Shown in pieces: positions 6,416-13,037 of a stretch of DNA of 13,037 bases. The translations under genes and the position numbers were made by a program. The notes beneath the pieces were generated by a model that was not told the origin of the DNA, did not search any database, and was given only the letters and a program-made list of their open reading frames with translations. The number at the start of each line of letters is the position of its first letter. Position 1 is the first letter of the stretch. The DNA is from Actinomycetes bacterium (GTDB lineage Bacteria > Actinomycetota > Acidimicrobiia > Acidimicrobiales > Palsa-688): NCBI GenBank assembly GCA_021827225.1, contig JAKAXG010000047.1, positions 1 through 13,037 on the forward strand, given 5' to 3'.

Positions 6416-7233
6416 CCGGCCCGGCCGGGGGCGGCGGGGCCGGCCCGAGGGTGGCGGTGATCACCGGCGCCGCCCGGGGCATCGGCGCGGCGACGGCCCG
6501 GCTGCTGGCCGACGCCGGCTGGTTGCTGGTGCTCGTCGACCGCTGCGCCGACGACCCGGGGCTGCCCTATCCGCTGGCGTCGCCGGACGACCTGGAGCAG
6601 GTGGTCAAGGCCTGCGGGGGCCCCGAACGGGCGGAGGGGGTGGTGGCCGACGTGCGCGACCAGGCCGCCCTGGACGCCGCGGTGGCCGTGGCCGTCGACC
6701 GTTTCGGCGGCCTCGACGCCGCCCTGGCCATCGCCGGCAGCATCGCCGGCGGCGTGGAGGCGTGGCGCACCGGTGACGAGCTGTGGCACACCATGATGGC
6801 CATCAACCTGGAAGGCGCCTGGCGCCTGGCCCGGGCCGCCGTGCCGGCGCTGCTGGAGCGACCGGCGCCCCGCCAGGGGCGTTTCGTGGCGGTGGCGTCG
6901 GCCGGCGGGACGGTGGGGCTGTACATGCTCGCCGCGTACAGCGCGGCCAAGCATGGGGTGATCGGGTTGGTCCGCAGCCTGGCCGCCGAGCTGGCCCCGC
7001 ACGGCATCACCGCCAACGCGGTGGCGCCGGGCTCGACGGTGGGCGCCATGCTGGACGCCACCGCCGCCCTCTACGGCCTCGGTGACGTCGGCGAGTTCGT
7101 GCAGCACCACATGCTGCCCCGCCTGCTGGAGCCGGCCGAGCCGGCCGCCCTGATCGCCTGGCTGTGCGGACCGGGCAGCAGCGGCATCACCGGGGCGGTG
7201 CTGCCGGTGGACGCCGGCATGACCGCCCGCTGA
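6412..7233 (+). CDS. Mycofactocin-coupled SDR-family NAD-dependent oxidoreductase
   Basis: This is a short-chain dehydrogenase/reductase of 273 residues. It has TGAARGIG (18-25) for nucleotide binding and the catalytic set S163, Y176 and K180 (YSAAK). AIAG stands where classical SDRs have NNAG. After the second Rossmann strand there is an extra segment of about 25 residues (about 45-70, containing DDPGLPYPLASPDDLEQVV). Such an insertion is known from mycofactocin-associated SDRs, where it covers a non-exchangeable NAD(H). Its place between mftE and mftF strengthens the link. It probably oxidises an alcohol and passes electrons to mycofactocin; the substrate cannot be told. GTG 6412 overlaps the mftE stop, and GGAGGG (6400-6405) lies 6 bases upstream. 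Confidence 0.92.
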   Translation: MTGPAGGGGAGPRVAVITGAARGIGAATARLLADAGWLLVLVDRCADDPGLPYPLASPDDLEQVVKACGGPERAEGVVADVRDQAALDAAVAVAVDRFGGLDAALAIAGSIAGGVEAWRTGDELWHTMMAINLEGAWRLARAAVPALLERPAPRQGRFVAVASAGGTVGLYMLAAYSAAKHGVIGLVRSLAAELAPHGITANAVAPGSTVGAMLDATAALYGLGDVGEFVQHHMLPRLLEPAEPAALIAWLCGPGSSGITGAVLPVDAGMTAR

Positions 7234-7273
7234 CCCTGGACCCGCCGCCGATGACCCGGCTGCCCGCTCGCCC

Positions 7274-8698
7274 GTGACCTCGCCGCCTCACCCCCGCCCG
7301 CTGCCCGCCGGTTTCCGGCTGGTGTTCGATCCCGCGCTGCGCCGGCCCCACCCCGGGGTGCTGATCGGCGGGTCGCCCCTCCGGGTGCTGAAGCTGACCG
7401 CCGCCGGCGCCGGCCTGGTCGGGCGGTGGGCGGCGGGCGAGCCGGTCGGCGCCTCGGCCGGCGCCCGCGCCCTGGCCGCCCGCCTGGTGGACGCCGGGCT
7501 GGCCCATCCCCGGCCGGCCGCTGCCCCATCCCTGCCCGGGGCGGCGGTGGTGATCCCCGTCCGCGACGACCCGGACGGGCTGGCGGCCACCCTCGACGCC
7601 CTGGCCGCGACCGCCCCGGGCGTGCCCGTGTGGGTGATCGACGACGGGTCGGCGCCGGCGCTTCCCCCGCCGCCGCACGCCGGGGTGCGGCTGCTGCGCC
7701 GGGACTCCCCGGGCGGGCCGGCGGCGGCGCGCAACACGGGCTGGCGGGCCGCCGCCGGGGCCGACGTCATCGTCTTCGTCGACGCCGGCTGCGTGCTGGA
7801 GGCCGGGTGGCCGGAGGCTCTGCTGGGCCACTTCGCGGATCCCGGTCTGGCGGCGGTCGCACCGCGGGTGGCCAGCCGGGCGGCGGCCGGCACCCCCCGG
7901 GGCCTGGCCGCCCACGAGGAGGCGCACTCGCCGCTCGACATGGGCCCGGCGGAGGGCCCGGTCCGGCCGGGGGCGGCCGTGCCCTACGTGCCGACGGCCG
8001 TCCTGGCGGTGCGCCGCTCGGCCCTCGAGCCCGGATTCGACGAGGACCTCCGCTTCGGCGAGGACGTGGACCTGGTGTGGCGCCTCGGCGGCGCCGGCTG
8101 GCGGGTCCGCTACGACCCGTCGGTGCGGGCCACCCACCCGGTGCGGGCCACCCGGGGGCGGTGGCTGCGCCAGCGCTTCGACTACGGCCGCTCGGCGGCA
8201 CCCCTGGCCGCCCGTCACGGCCGGGCGGTGGCCCCGCTCAGCGTGAACCCGTGGAGCGCGGCGGTGTGGGCGTTCCTCGCCGCCGGCCGCCCGGTCCCGG
8301 CCGCCGTCCTGGCCGTCGGGAGCGCGGCGGCGTTGACCCGGCGGGCCGGCAGGGACCGGGCCACGGCCGCGGAGCTGGGGCGGCTGGCCCTGTCCGGCCA
8401 CGCCCGGGCCGGCGGCCCGATCGCCGGCGCCGTCCGGCGGGCCTGGCTCCCCCCGGCGGCGGTGGCCGCCGGGCTGGCCTGGAGGCTCGGCGACCGGCGC
8501 GCCCGGCGGGCCCTGGCGGTGGCGGCGGCGGCGACGATCGCCGGGGACGGAGCACGGGACTGGTGGACCCGGCGCCCGCCGGTCGACCCGCTGCGGTGGG
8601 TGCTGTGGCGGGTCGGGGACGACCTCGCCTACCAGGCCGGCGTGTGGGCCGGGGTGGCCCGCAACCGGTCGGCGGCGGCGCTCCTGCCCCGCTGGTGA
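7274..8698 (+). CDS. mftF: Mycofactocin glycosyltransferase MftF
   Basis: MftF is a family 2 glycosyltransferase that adds beta-1,4-glucose units to premycofactocin. The 474 residues begin with the MftF-like GFRLVFDP and VLIGGSPLRVLKL, ahead of the GT2 core. The core has VVIPVRD (92-98), VIDDGS (121-126), GPAAARNTG (148-156), VFVDAGC with D170 as the metal-binding aspartate, and FGEDVDLVWRL further on. The C-terminal third is rich in Ala and Leu and has one or more segments hydrophobic enough for membrane contact (about 315-345). GTG 7274 lies 40 bases after the SDR gene with no obvious Shine-Dalgarno, so the start is less certain than the gene. Confidence 0.93.
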   Translation: MTSPPHPRPLPAGFRLVFDPALRRPHPGVLIGGSPLRVLKLTAAGAGLVGRWAAGEPVGASAGARALAARLVDAGLAHPRPAAAPSLPGAAVVIPVRDDPDGLAATLDALAATAPGVPVWVIDDGSAPALPPPPHAGVRLLRRDSPGGPAAARNTGWRAAAGADVIVFVDAGCVLEAGWPEALLGHFADPGLAAVAPRVASRAAAGTPRGLAAHEEAHSPLDMGPAEGPVRPGAAVPYVPTAVLAVRRSALEPGFDEDLRFGEDVDLVWRLGGAGWRVRYDPSVRATHPVRATRGRWLRQRFDYGRSAAPLAARHGRAVAPLSVNPWSAAVWAFLAAGRPVPAAVLAVGSAAALTRRAGRDRATAAELGRLALSGHARAGGPIAGAVRRAWLPPAAVAAGLAWRLGDRRARRALAVAAAATIAGDGARDWWTRRPPVDPLRWVLWRVGDDLAYQAGVWAGVARNRSAAALLPRW

Positions 8699-8738
8699 TC
8701 ACCGTTTTCCCTCTACCCGGACCGGGAAGCAGACAGGG

Positions 8739-9758
8739 ATGACTTCGACCAGAGCTGTGCAGGTCGCCCGCCGCGGAGGCGACTTCGAGATGGTGGAGCG
8801 CCCGCTCCCCGAACCCGGCCGGAACCAGGTCCGGGTGCGGGTGCACGCCTGTGGCATCTGCCACAGTGACTCCTGGGCCAAGGTGGGCGGCTACCCCGGG
8901 TCGTCGTGGCCTCTCGTGCCCGGCCACGAGATCGCGGGGACCGTCGACGCCGTCGGCCCCGACGTCCACGGCTGGTCCGAGGGCCAGCGGGTCGGCGTCG
9001 GCTGGTTCGGCGGCAACTGCGGGTGGTGCGAAGCGTGCCGGGCCGGTGACTTCATCAACTGCGAGCACATGCCCATACCGGGTATCACGACCGACGGCGG
9101 CTACGCCGACCACGTCGTGGTGGCGGCCAGCGCCCTGGCCCGGATCCCCGACGGGATCACCGACGAGGACGCCGCCCCGTTGATGTGCGCCGGCGTCACC
9201 ACCTTCAACGCCCTGCGCCACAGCCCGGCGGGCGGCGGCGACCTGGTGGCCGTGCTCGGCCTCGGCGGGCTCGGACATCTAGGCGTGCAGTACGCGGCGA
9301 AGCTGGGCTTCGAGACGGTGGCCATCGCCCGGGGCGGGGAGAAGGAGGAGCTGGCCCGCCGCTGCGGAGCCCACCACTACATCGACAGCACCGCCACCGA
9401 CCCGGGCGAGGCGCTGGCCAAGCTGGGCGGAGCGAGGGTGGTGCTGGCCACCGCGACCAGCGCCGAGGCCATCAACGCCTGCATCGGCGGCCTGGGCCGC
9501 CGGGGCCAGATCGTGGTGGTGGGGGCGGCCGCCGAACCGGTCCAGGCCGCGCCCGGCGCCCTCATCGGCGGCGGGCTCTCCGTCGTCGGTCACGCCTCGG
9601 GCACGTCCCGGGACTCCGAGGACACCCTGAAGTTCAGCGCCCTGTGGGGCATCCGCCCGATGACCGAGAGCCGCCCGCTGGAGTCGGCGGAGGAGGCCTA
9701 CGAGCGGATGATCAGCGGGCAGGCCCGCTTTCGGATGGTTCTCACCACCGGGACCTGA
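8739..9758 (+). CDS. Zinc-dependent alcohol dehydrogenase (MDR family)
   Basis: This 339-residue medium-chain dehydrogenase has the catalytic zinc ligands C38 (ACGICHSD), H63 (GHE) and C150 (LMCAG). Its structural zinc cysteines are C94, C97, C100 and C108. The Rossmann motif is GLGGLGHLGVQYAAKLG (174-190). It probably interconverts a primary or secondary alcohol and its aldehyde or ketone with NAD(P). ATG 8739 follows mftF by 40 bases, with GGGAAG 9 bases upstream. It is the last gene before a strong hairpin, so it likely ends the mycofactocin transcript. Zinc ADHs do occur beside mycofactocin genes, but sequence alone does not show that this one uses mycofactocin; an ordinary ADH of the cinnamyl-alcohol-dehydrogenase-like branch is the alternative. 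Confidence 0.9.
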   Translation: MTSTRAVQVARRGGDFEMVERPLPEPGRNQVRVRVHACGICHSDSWAKVGGYPGSSWPLVPGHEIAGTVDAVGPDVHGWSEGQRVGVGWFGGNCGWCEACRAGDFINCEHMPIPGITTDGGYADHVVVAASALARIPDGITDEDAAPLMCAGVTTFNALRHSPAGGGDLVAVLGLGGLGHLGVQYAAKLGFETVAIARGGEKEELARRCGAHHYIDSTATDPGEALAKLGGARVVLATATSAEAINACIGGLGRRGQIVVVGAAAEPVQAAPGALIGGGLSVVGHASGTSRDSEDTLKFSALWGIRPMTESRPLESAEEAYERMISGQARFRMVLTTGT

Positions 9759-9764
9759 CGCTCC

Positions 9765-9796
9765 AGCCGGCCGCCCGTTGCGGTGGGCGGCCGGCT
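9765..9796. terminator. Probable bidirectional transcription terminator
   Basis: AGCCGGCCGCCC (9765-9776) is perfectly complementary to GGGCGGCCGGCT (9785-9796), with the 8-base loop GTTGCGGT. It fills the gap between two convergent genes, 6 bases after the ADH stop and 4 bases after the acyltransferase stop. No T-run follows on either strand, as is common for terminators in GC-rich actinobacteria. Confidence 0.7.
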
Positions 9797-9800
9797 CCGG

Positions 9801-11174
9801 TCACGGGGCGGTCACTTTTTCCAGGAAGGCCAGCCCGTCGTCGAGGTGGGTGAGCAGGCGCTGCAGGTGCGGCACCGTCCCCCGGCAGCCGGTCAGGCCG
9901 AACTCCAGGTTGCCGTTGTAGCTGGTCACCGTGATGTTGAGGGCCTGCCCGTCGGTGGGGATGGACATGGGGTACACGCCCTCCAGCCGGGCCCCGTTCC
10001 AGTACAGCGGCTCGGTGGGGCCGGGGATGTTGGAGATGACCAGGTTGTAGCCCGGGTTGGCCAGGCGGCGGACCCCCGGCAGCATCCCGAGGATCATCGG
10101 GGACATGGCCACGGCGCTGGTCACGGTCACCTGGGTCGGCGTCATGGACCGCAGGGAGCTCTTCCCATCCTCCATCGACCGGTGGACCGCCGCCAGGCGT
10201 TCGGCCGGGTCCTCCACGTCGGTGGCCAGGTTGCACAGCAGCGCCCCCACCGCGTTCCCGCCCACCTCGGAACCAGCCTGGCGCAGCGACACCGGGGTCA
10301 TGGCCACCAGCGGGTCGGCGGGCAGCGCGTCCAGGTCGAGCAGGTAGCCGCGCAGGGCGTGGCTGCACATGGCGAGGACCACGTCGTTGATGGTGGTGCC
10401 GGTCGCCGATGCCACCGCCTTGACCCGCTCCAGCGGCCAGGATTGGGCGGCGAAGCGGCGGGCGCCGGTGATCGGCTGGTTGAGGATGGTCTTCGGCGCC
10501 AGCGACGGCAGGTGGGAGTTGGAGTCGAGCAGGGCCTTCACCGCCGCCTTGCCGGCGATGGGCCCGAGGCCGGCGATCTCCAGGGAGGTCCGGGCGGCGG
10601 ACACCGGGATGTCGAGCAGCCCGGCCAGCCCCTTCGACGACGGCTGCTGGCGCCGGCCCGGCTGGGTGGACCACGGCATGGGCATGTCCCTGGTCTCCGG
10701 GTCGGGGCTGAGCGTCTGGGCCAGCAGGCGCAGGGCGGACACCCCGTCCATCAGGGAGTGGTGGATCTTGGAGTAGACGGCGAACCGGTTGCCCTCGAGA
10801 CCCTCGATCAGGTGGGCCTCCCACAGCGGGCGGTGGCGGTCGAGGAGGGTGCCGTGCAGCCGGGAGGCCAGAGCCAGCAGCTCCCGCACCCGCCCGGGAC
10901 GGGGCAGGGCCGAGTGGCGGATGTGGTGCTCGAGGTCGACGTCGGGGTCCTCCTGCCAGCTCCACGCCCCCAGGCTGGTGGCCGGCCGGTAGGGGCGACG
11001 CCGGAAGATGGGCGCCACGTCGTCGGAGTGGATCACCTGCTGGTAGAGCTCCAGCAGGTAGTCCTCGCCGGCGTCAGGGGGGAAGTGGAACAGCTGCAGG
11101 CCCCCCACGTGCATGGGCTGCTCCCGGCGCTCGGCCAGTAGGAACATCGAGTCGTTGAGGGGCATGGGTGCCAC
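9801..11174 (-). CDS. WS/DGAT-family acyltransferase (wax ester synthase / diacylglycerol acyltransferase)
   Basis: Enzymes of this family move a fatty acyl group from acyl-CoA to a long-chain alcohol or diacylglycerol, making wax esters or storage triacylglycerol at the membrane or lipid-droplet surface. The 457 residues are family length. Motifs are PLNDSMFLL at the N-terminus (family PxD start), RPLWEAHLIEGL (115-126), the catalytic HHSLMDG (138-144), NDVVLAMCSHALRGYL, MTPVSLRQ, and NPGYNLVISNIPGP near the C-terminus. GTG 11174 is chosen because AGGGGAG lies about 7 bases upstream; ATG 11165 is an alternative. It lies 149 bases downstream of purB on the same strand, so it may have its own promoter. 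Alcohol versus diacylglycerol preference cannot be read from the sequence. Confidence 0.92.
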   Translation of the reverse strand: MAPMPLNDSMFLLAERREQPMHVGGLQLFHFPPDAGEDYLLELYQQVIHSDDVAPIFRRRPYRPATSLGAWSWQEDPDVDLEHHIRHSALPRPGRVRELLALASRLHGTLLDRHRPLWEAHLIEGLEGNRFAVYSKIHHSLMDGVSALRLLAQTLSPDPETRDMPMPWSTQPGRRQQPSSKGLAGLLDIPVSAARTSLEIAGLGPIAGKAAVKALLDSNSHLPSLAPKTILNQPITGARRFAAQSWPLERVKAVASATGTTINDVVLAMCSHALRGYLLDLDALPADPLVAMTPVSLRQAGSEVGGNAVGALLCNLATDVEDPAERLAAVHRSMEDGKSSLRSMTPTQVTVTSAVAMSPMILGMLPGVRRLANPGYNLVISNIPGPTEPLYWNGARLEGVYPMSIPTDGQALNITVTSYNGNLEFGLTGCRGTVPHLQRLLTHLDDGLAFLEKVTAP

Positions 11175-11263
11175 GGCCGGTCTCCCCTGTCGTGATCGGG
11201 TCTGGAGTTGTCTTTCTTCGCCGTCCGGGGTGGCCGCTCCTACATGGACCCGTCCGCCCCTCG

Positions 11264-11300
11264 CCGCTCCCGACTGCTCCTACCCGGAGCGGCCGGCTCC
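11264..11300 (-). other. Competing short hairpins between purB and the acyltransferase gene
   Basis: CCGCTCC (11264-11270) can pair with GGAGCGG (11286-11292). Within the same stretch GGAGC (11286-11290) can instead pair with GCTCC at 11276-11280 or at 11296-11300. The stems are only 5-7 bp and no T-run follows. They may end or attenuate purB transcription, but could be chance. Confidence 0.3.
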
Positions 11301-11323
11301 TGACCGCCCCCGGCGGAGGCCAG

Positions 11324-12841
11324 TCAGGACCCGGTCCCGGCCCGGGACGTCTCGCCGGGGTCGCCCATCGCCCGGCCCAGAGCCACGAGCTGCGCCGCCA
11401 GGCCCGTGTATCCGGCCGGCGTCAGCTGGCCCAGCCTGGCCTTGGCGTCGGCCGGCAGGTCCAGCGCCTGCAGGAACTCCCTGACGTCGGCGGCGCTCAC
11501 GACCTGGCCCCTGGTGAGCTGCTTCAGGCGCTCGTAGGGCTCCGGGAGCCCGTAGCGGCGCATGACCGTCTGGATCGGCTCGGCCAGCACCTCCCACTGC
11601 CCGTCCAGCTCGGCGGCCATCACCTCGGCCGCCGGGCTGACCTTGGCCAGCCCCTTGCGGGCGGCGGCGATGGCTATTCCCGAATGGCCCACGGCGACGC
11701 CCATGTTGCGGATGGCCGACGAGTCGGACAGGTCACGCTGCATGCGCGACACCATCAGCTTGGAGGCCAGGTGCTCGAGCAGGGCGGTGGAGACGCCGAC
11801 GTTGGCCTCGGCGTTCTCGAAGTCGATCGGGTTCACCTTGTGCGGCATGGTGGAGGACCCGACCTCGCCGGCCACGGCCCGTTGGCGCAGGTAGGAGCGG
11901 CTGATGTACTCCCACACGTCGCGGCAGAAGTCGAGAAGCACGGCGTTGAAGCGGATGATGGCGTGGAACACCTCGGCCAGCGCGTCGTGCGACTCGATCT
12001 GGGTGGTCAGTGGGTTCCACTGCAGCCCGAAACCCTCCACGAATCGCCGGGACAGGCCGGGCCAGTCCACGTCGGGATAGGCGGCGGTGTGGGCCCCGTA
12101 GGTGCCGACCGCCCCGTTGAACTTGGCGAGCAGGCGGGTCGCCGAGGCCTGCGCCACCTGGTCCACCTGGCGCCGCCAGCGGGCGGCGAAGACGGCCATC
12201 TCCTTGCCGAGGGTGGTGGGCGACGCCGGCTGGCCGTGGGTGTGGCTCGGCATGGGCACCGAGGCGTTCGCCCCGGCCAGGGCCCACACCTCGTCGGTCA
12301 GAGCCCGGGCCTCCGGCAGCCAGGCCCCCTCGAGGCCCTCTTTGAGCATCAGGGCGTGGGCCAGGTTGTTGATGTCCTCCGAGGTGCAGGCGAAGTGGAC
12401 GAACTCCGCCTGCTCCCGGCTGACCCCGATGCCCCCCAGTCGCTCCTTGAGGACGTACTCGACGGCTTTGACGTCGTGGTTGATGCGGCCCTCGATCTCC
12501 TTGATGCGGGCCACGTCGGCCGGCCCGAACCCGGCCGCCCATCCCCTCATGGTCTCGGCGGTACCGGCGTCCACCGGCCGCAGCTCGGTCACGGCCGGTT
12601 CACCGGCCAGGGCCAGGAACCACTCCACCTCCACCCGGAACCGCTGGCGGAACAGGGCCTCCTCCGAGAACGCCCGGGCGTAGGGGTCGGCCTGGCGGGC
12701 GTAGCGCCCGTCGAGGGGGGACAGCGCCGCCGTCCGGCGGGGCGGGCCGGCGGGGGTGTTCGTGTTGGCGCCGAGGGTGTTCGTGTTGGCGGCGGGGGTG
12801 TTCGTGTTGGCGGCGGTGGGGTCGGGGGTGGGGGAGGCCAC
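11324..12841 (-). CDS. purB: Adenylosuccinate lyase, Escherichia-type, with a repeat-bearing N-terminus
   Basis: PurB catalyses two fumarate-releasing steps: SAICAR to AICAR in purine synthesis and adenylosuccinate to AMP. The 505-residue protein follows the E. coli type: LSPLDGRYA (40-48), NHDVKAVEY (121-129), FACTSEDINNLAHALMLK (150-167), the catalytic-histidine motif THGQPA (201-206), FNGAVGTY (241-248), QWNPLTTQIE, the signature loop GSSTMPHKVNP (328-338) with the catalytic serine, and NWEVLAEP-like WEVLAEPIQTVMRRYG. The first 39 residues are an extra, low-complexity leader with three ANTNT units. GTG 12841 is the only normal start before the conserved region; a CTG directly before SPLDGRY is the sole later option, so the leader may or may not be translated. 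No good Shine-Dalgarno precedes GTG 12841. Mycobacterial and Streptomyces PurB belong to the other, Bacillus-like type. Confidence 0.93.
   Translation of the reverse strand: MASPTPDPTAANTNTPAANTNTLGANTNTPAGPPRRTAALSPLDGRYARQADPYARAFSEEALFRQRFRVEVEWFLALAGEPAVTELRPVDAGTAETMRGWAAGFGPADVARIKEIEGRINHDVKAVEYVLKERLGGIGVSREQAEFVHFACTSEDINNLAHALMLKEGLEGAWLPEARALTDEVWALAGANASVPMPSHTHGQPASPTTLGKEMAVFAARWRRQVDQVAQASATRLLAKFNGAVGTYGAHTAAYPDVDWPGLSRRFVEGFGLQWNPLTTQIESHDALAEVFHAIIRFNAVLLDFCRDVWEYISRSYLRQRAVAGEVGSSTMPHKVNPIDFENAEANVGVSTALLEHLASKLMVSRMQRDLSDSSAIRNMGVAVGHSGIAIAAARKGLAKVSPAAEVMAAELDGQWEVLAEPIQTVMRRYGLPEPYERLKQLTRGQVVSAADVREFLQALDLPADAKARLGQLTPAGYTGLAAQLVALGRAMGDPGETSRAGTGS
12754..12812 (-). repeat. 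Three tandem 21-bp repeats in the 5' end of purB
   Basis: GGGTGTTCGTGTTGGCG (plus strand) recurs exactly at 12754, 12775 and 12796, a period of 21 bases. On the purB strand each unit encodes seven residues, ANTNTPA or ANTNTLG. The period is a multiple of three, so copy number can change without breaking the frame. Confidence 0.9.
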
Positions 12842-12872
12842 GTCGATCGAGGTTAGTGGCGGGCCGGCGGGG

Positions 12873-13003
12873 CCCTTCCGGGCCTGGTCGGACGGGCCCT
12901 TGCGAGCCGGCGACCCTTCCGGGCCTGGTCGGACGGGGCCTTGCGGACCGCCGGGGGCCCCTTGCGGGCCGCCGACCCGGGCCCTTGCGGGCCGCCGACC
13001 CGG
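12873..13003. repeat. Non-coding direct repeats upstream of purB
   Basis: A block starting CCCTTCCGGGCCTGG occurs at 12873 and again at 12914, 41 bases apart, and is identical for about 24 bases. A second unit starting CCCTTGCGGGCCGCCG occurs at 12959 and 12982, a 23-base period, identical over 22 bases. Related CCTTGCG segments follow both copies of the first block (near 12898 and 12939). I see no coding region in 12842-13037, nor a clear promoter. The region should hold the purB leader. Confidence 0.8.
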
Positions 13004-13037
13004 CTCTGGTGACGGGAATCCACGTCGGCGGAGATCG

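Noticed and set aside
8699..8738. Inverted CCCGG-A-CCGGG between mftF and the ADH gene as a terminator
   Set aside because: A 1-base loop cannot form and the alternative stem is only 5 bp; there is no evidence of termination here.
7426..8742. 438-codon plus-strand frame overlapping mftF
   Set aside because: Shadow frame of mftF; the Gly/Arg-rich product is typical of a shifted frame.
12901..12920. GCCGGCGACCCTT upstream of purB, identical to 13 bases of the TPP riboswitch (2203-2215)
   Set aside because: The CTGAGA segment and the 3' half of the aptamer are absent, so it is not a second riboswitch; the match is GC-rich chance.
12754..13003. Repeats near purB as a CRISPR array
   Set aside because: There are only two or three units, repeats and spacers are nearly the same low-complexity DNA, one set is coding, and no cas gene is present.

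Overview
This is a very GC-rich window whose genes have actinobacterial character: frequent GTG starts, 1-11 base gene overlaps, a complete mycofactocin gene set apart from mftD, and a WS/DGAT acyltransferase. An actinomycete or an Acidimicrobiia/Thermoleophilia-type genome fits best. No genus can be assigned, because there is no rRNA or other marker gene. No gene-free stretch exceeds 300 bases.

Layout. (1) 1-2094, minus strand: lpdA (dihydrolipoyl dehydrogenase, E3), followed with an 8-base overlap by the 5' part of an E2 acyltransferase gene that runs off the left edge. (2) 2095-2254: a divergent control region with the lpdA ribosome binding site and a TPP riboswitch facing right. (3) 2255-4185, plus strand: thiG and thiH, which make the thiazole half of thiamin. 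(4) 4208-9758, plus strand: a mycofactocin locus in the order mftA, mftB, mftC, mftE, mycofactocin-type SDR dehydrogenase, mftF, zinc alcohol dehydrogenase. (5) 9765-9796: a perfect hairpin that probably terminates transcription from both sides. (6) 9801-12841, minus strand: purB (Escherichia-type adenylosuccinate lyase), then a WS/DGAT acyltransferase. (7) 12842-13037: non-coding repeats upstream of purB.

How the genes work together. The core of the window is the pathway for mycofactocin, a redox cofactor made from a ribosomal peptide. The 39-residue MftA precursor ends in the canonical IDGMCGVY. MftB escorts it, the radical SAM enzyme MftC modifies the terminal Val-Tyr, MftE releases the modified dipeptide and MftF glycosylates it. 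The SDR carries the insertion typical of mycofactocin-linked dehydrogenases with tightly held NAD(H), and the zinc ADH is a possible second partner.

Points that stand out: mftD (the FMN oxidase) is absent from its usual place between mftC and mftE; the locus follows a TPP-riboswitch-controlled thiGH pair by only 22 bases; a candidate -10 element is placed so that mftA could be leaderless, which would let it escape the riboswitch; thiazole synthesis uses ThiH (tyrosine lyase) rather than the ThiO glycine oxidase common in aerobic actinobacteria; and purB has three tandem 21-bp repeats in its 5' end plus a second repeat set just upstream.
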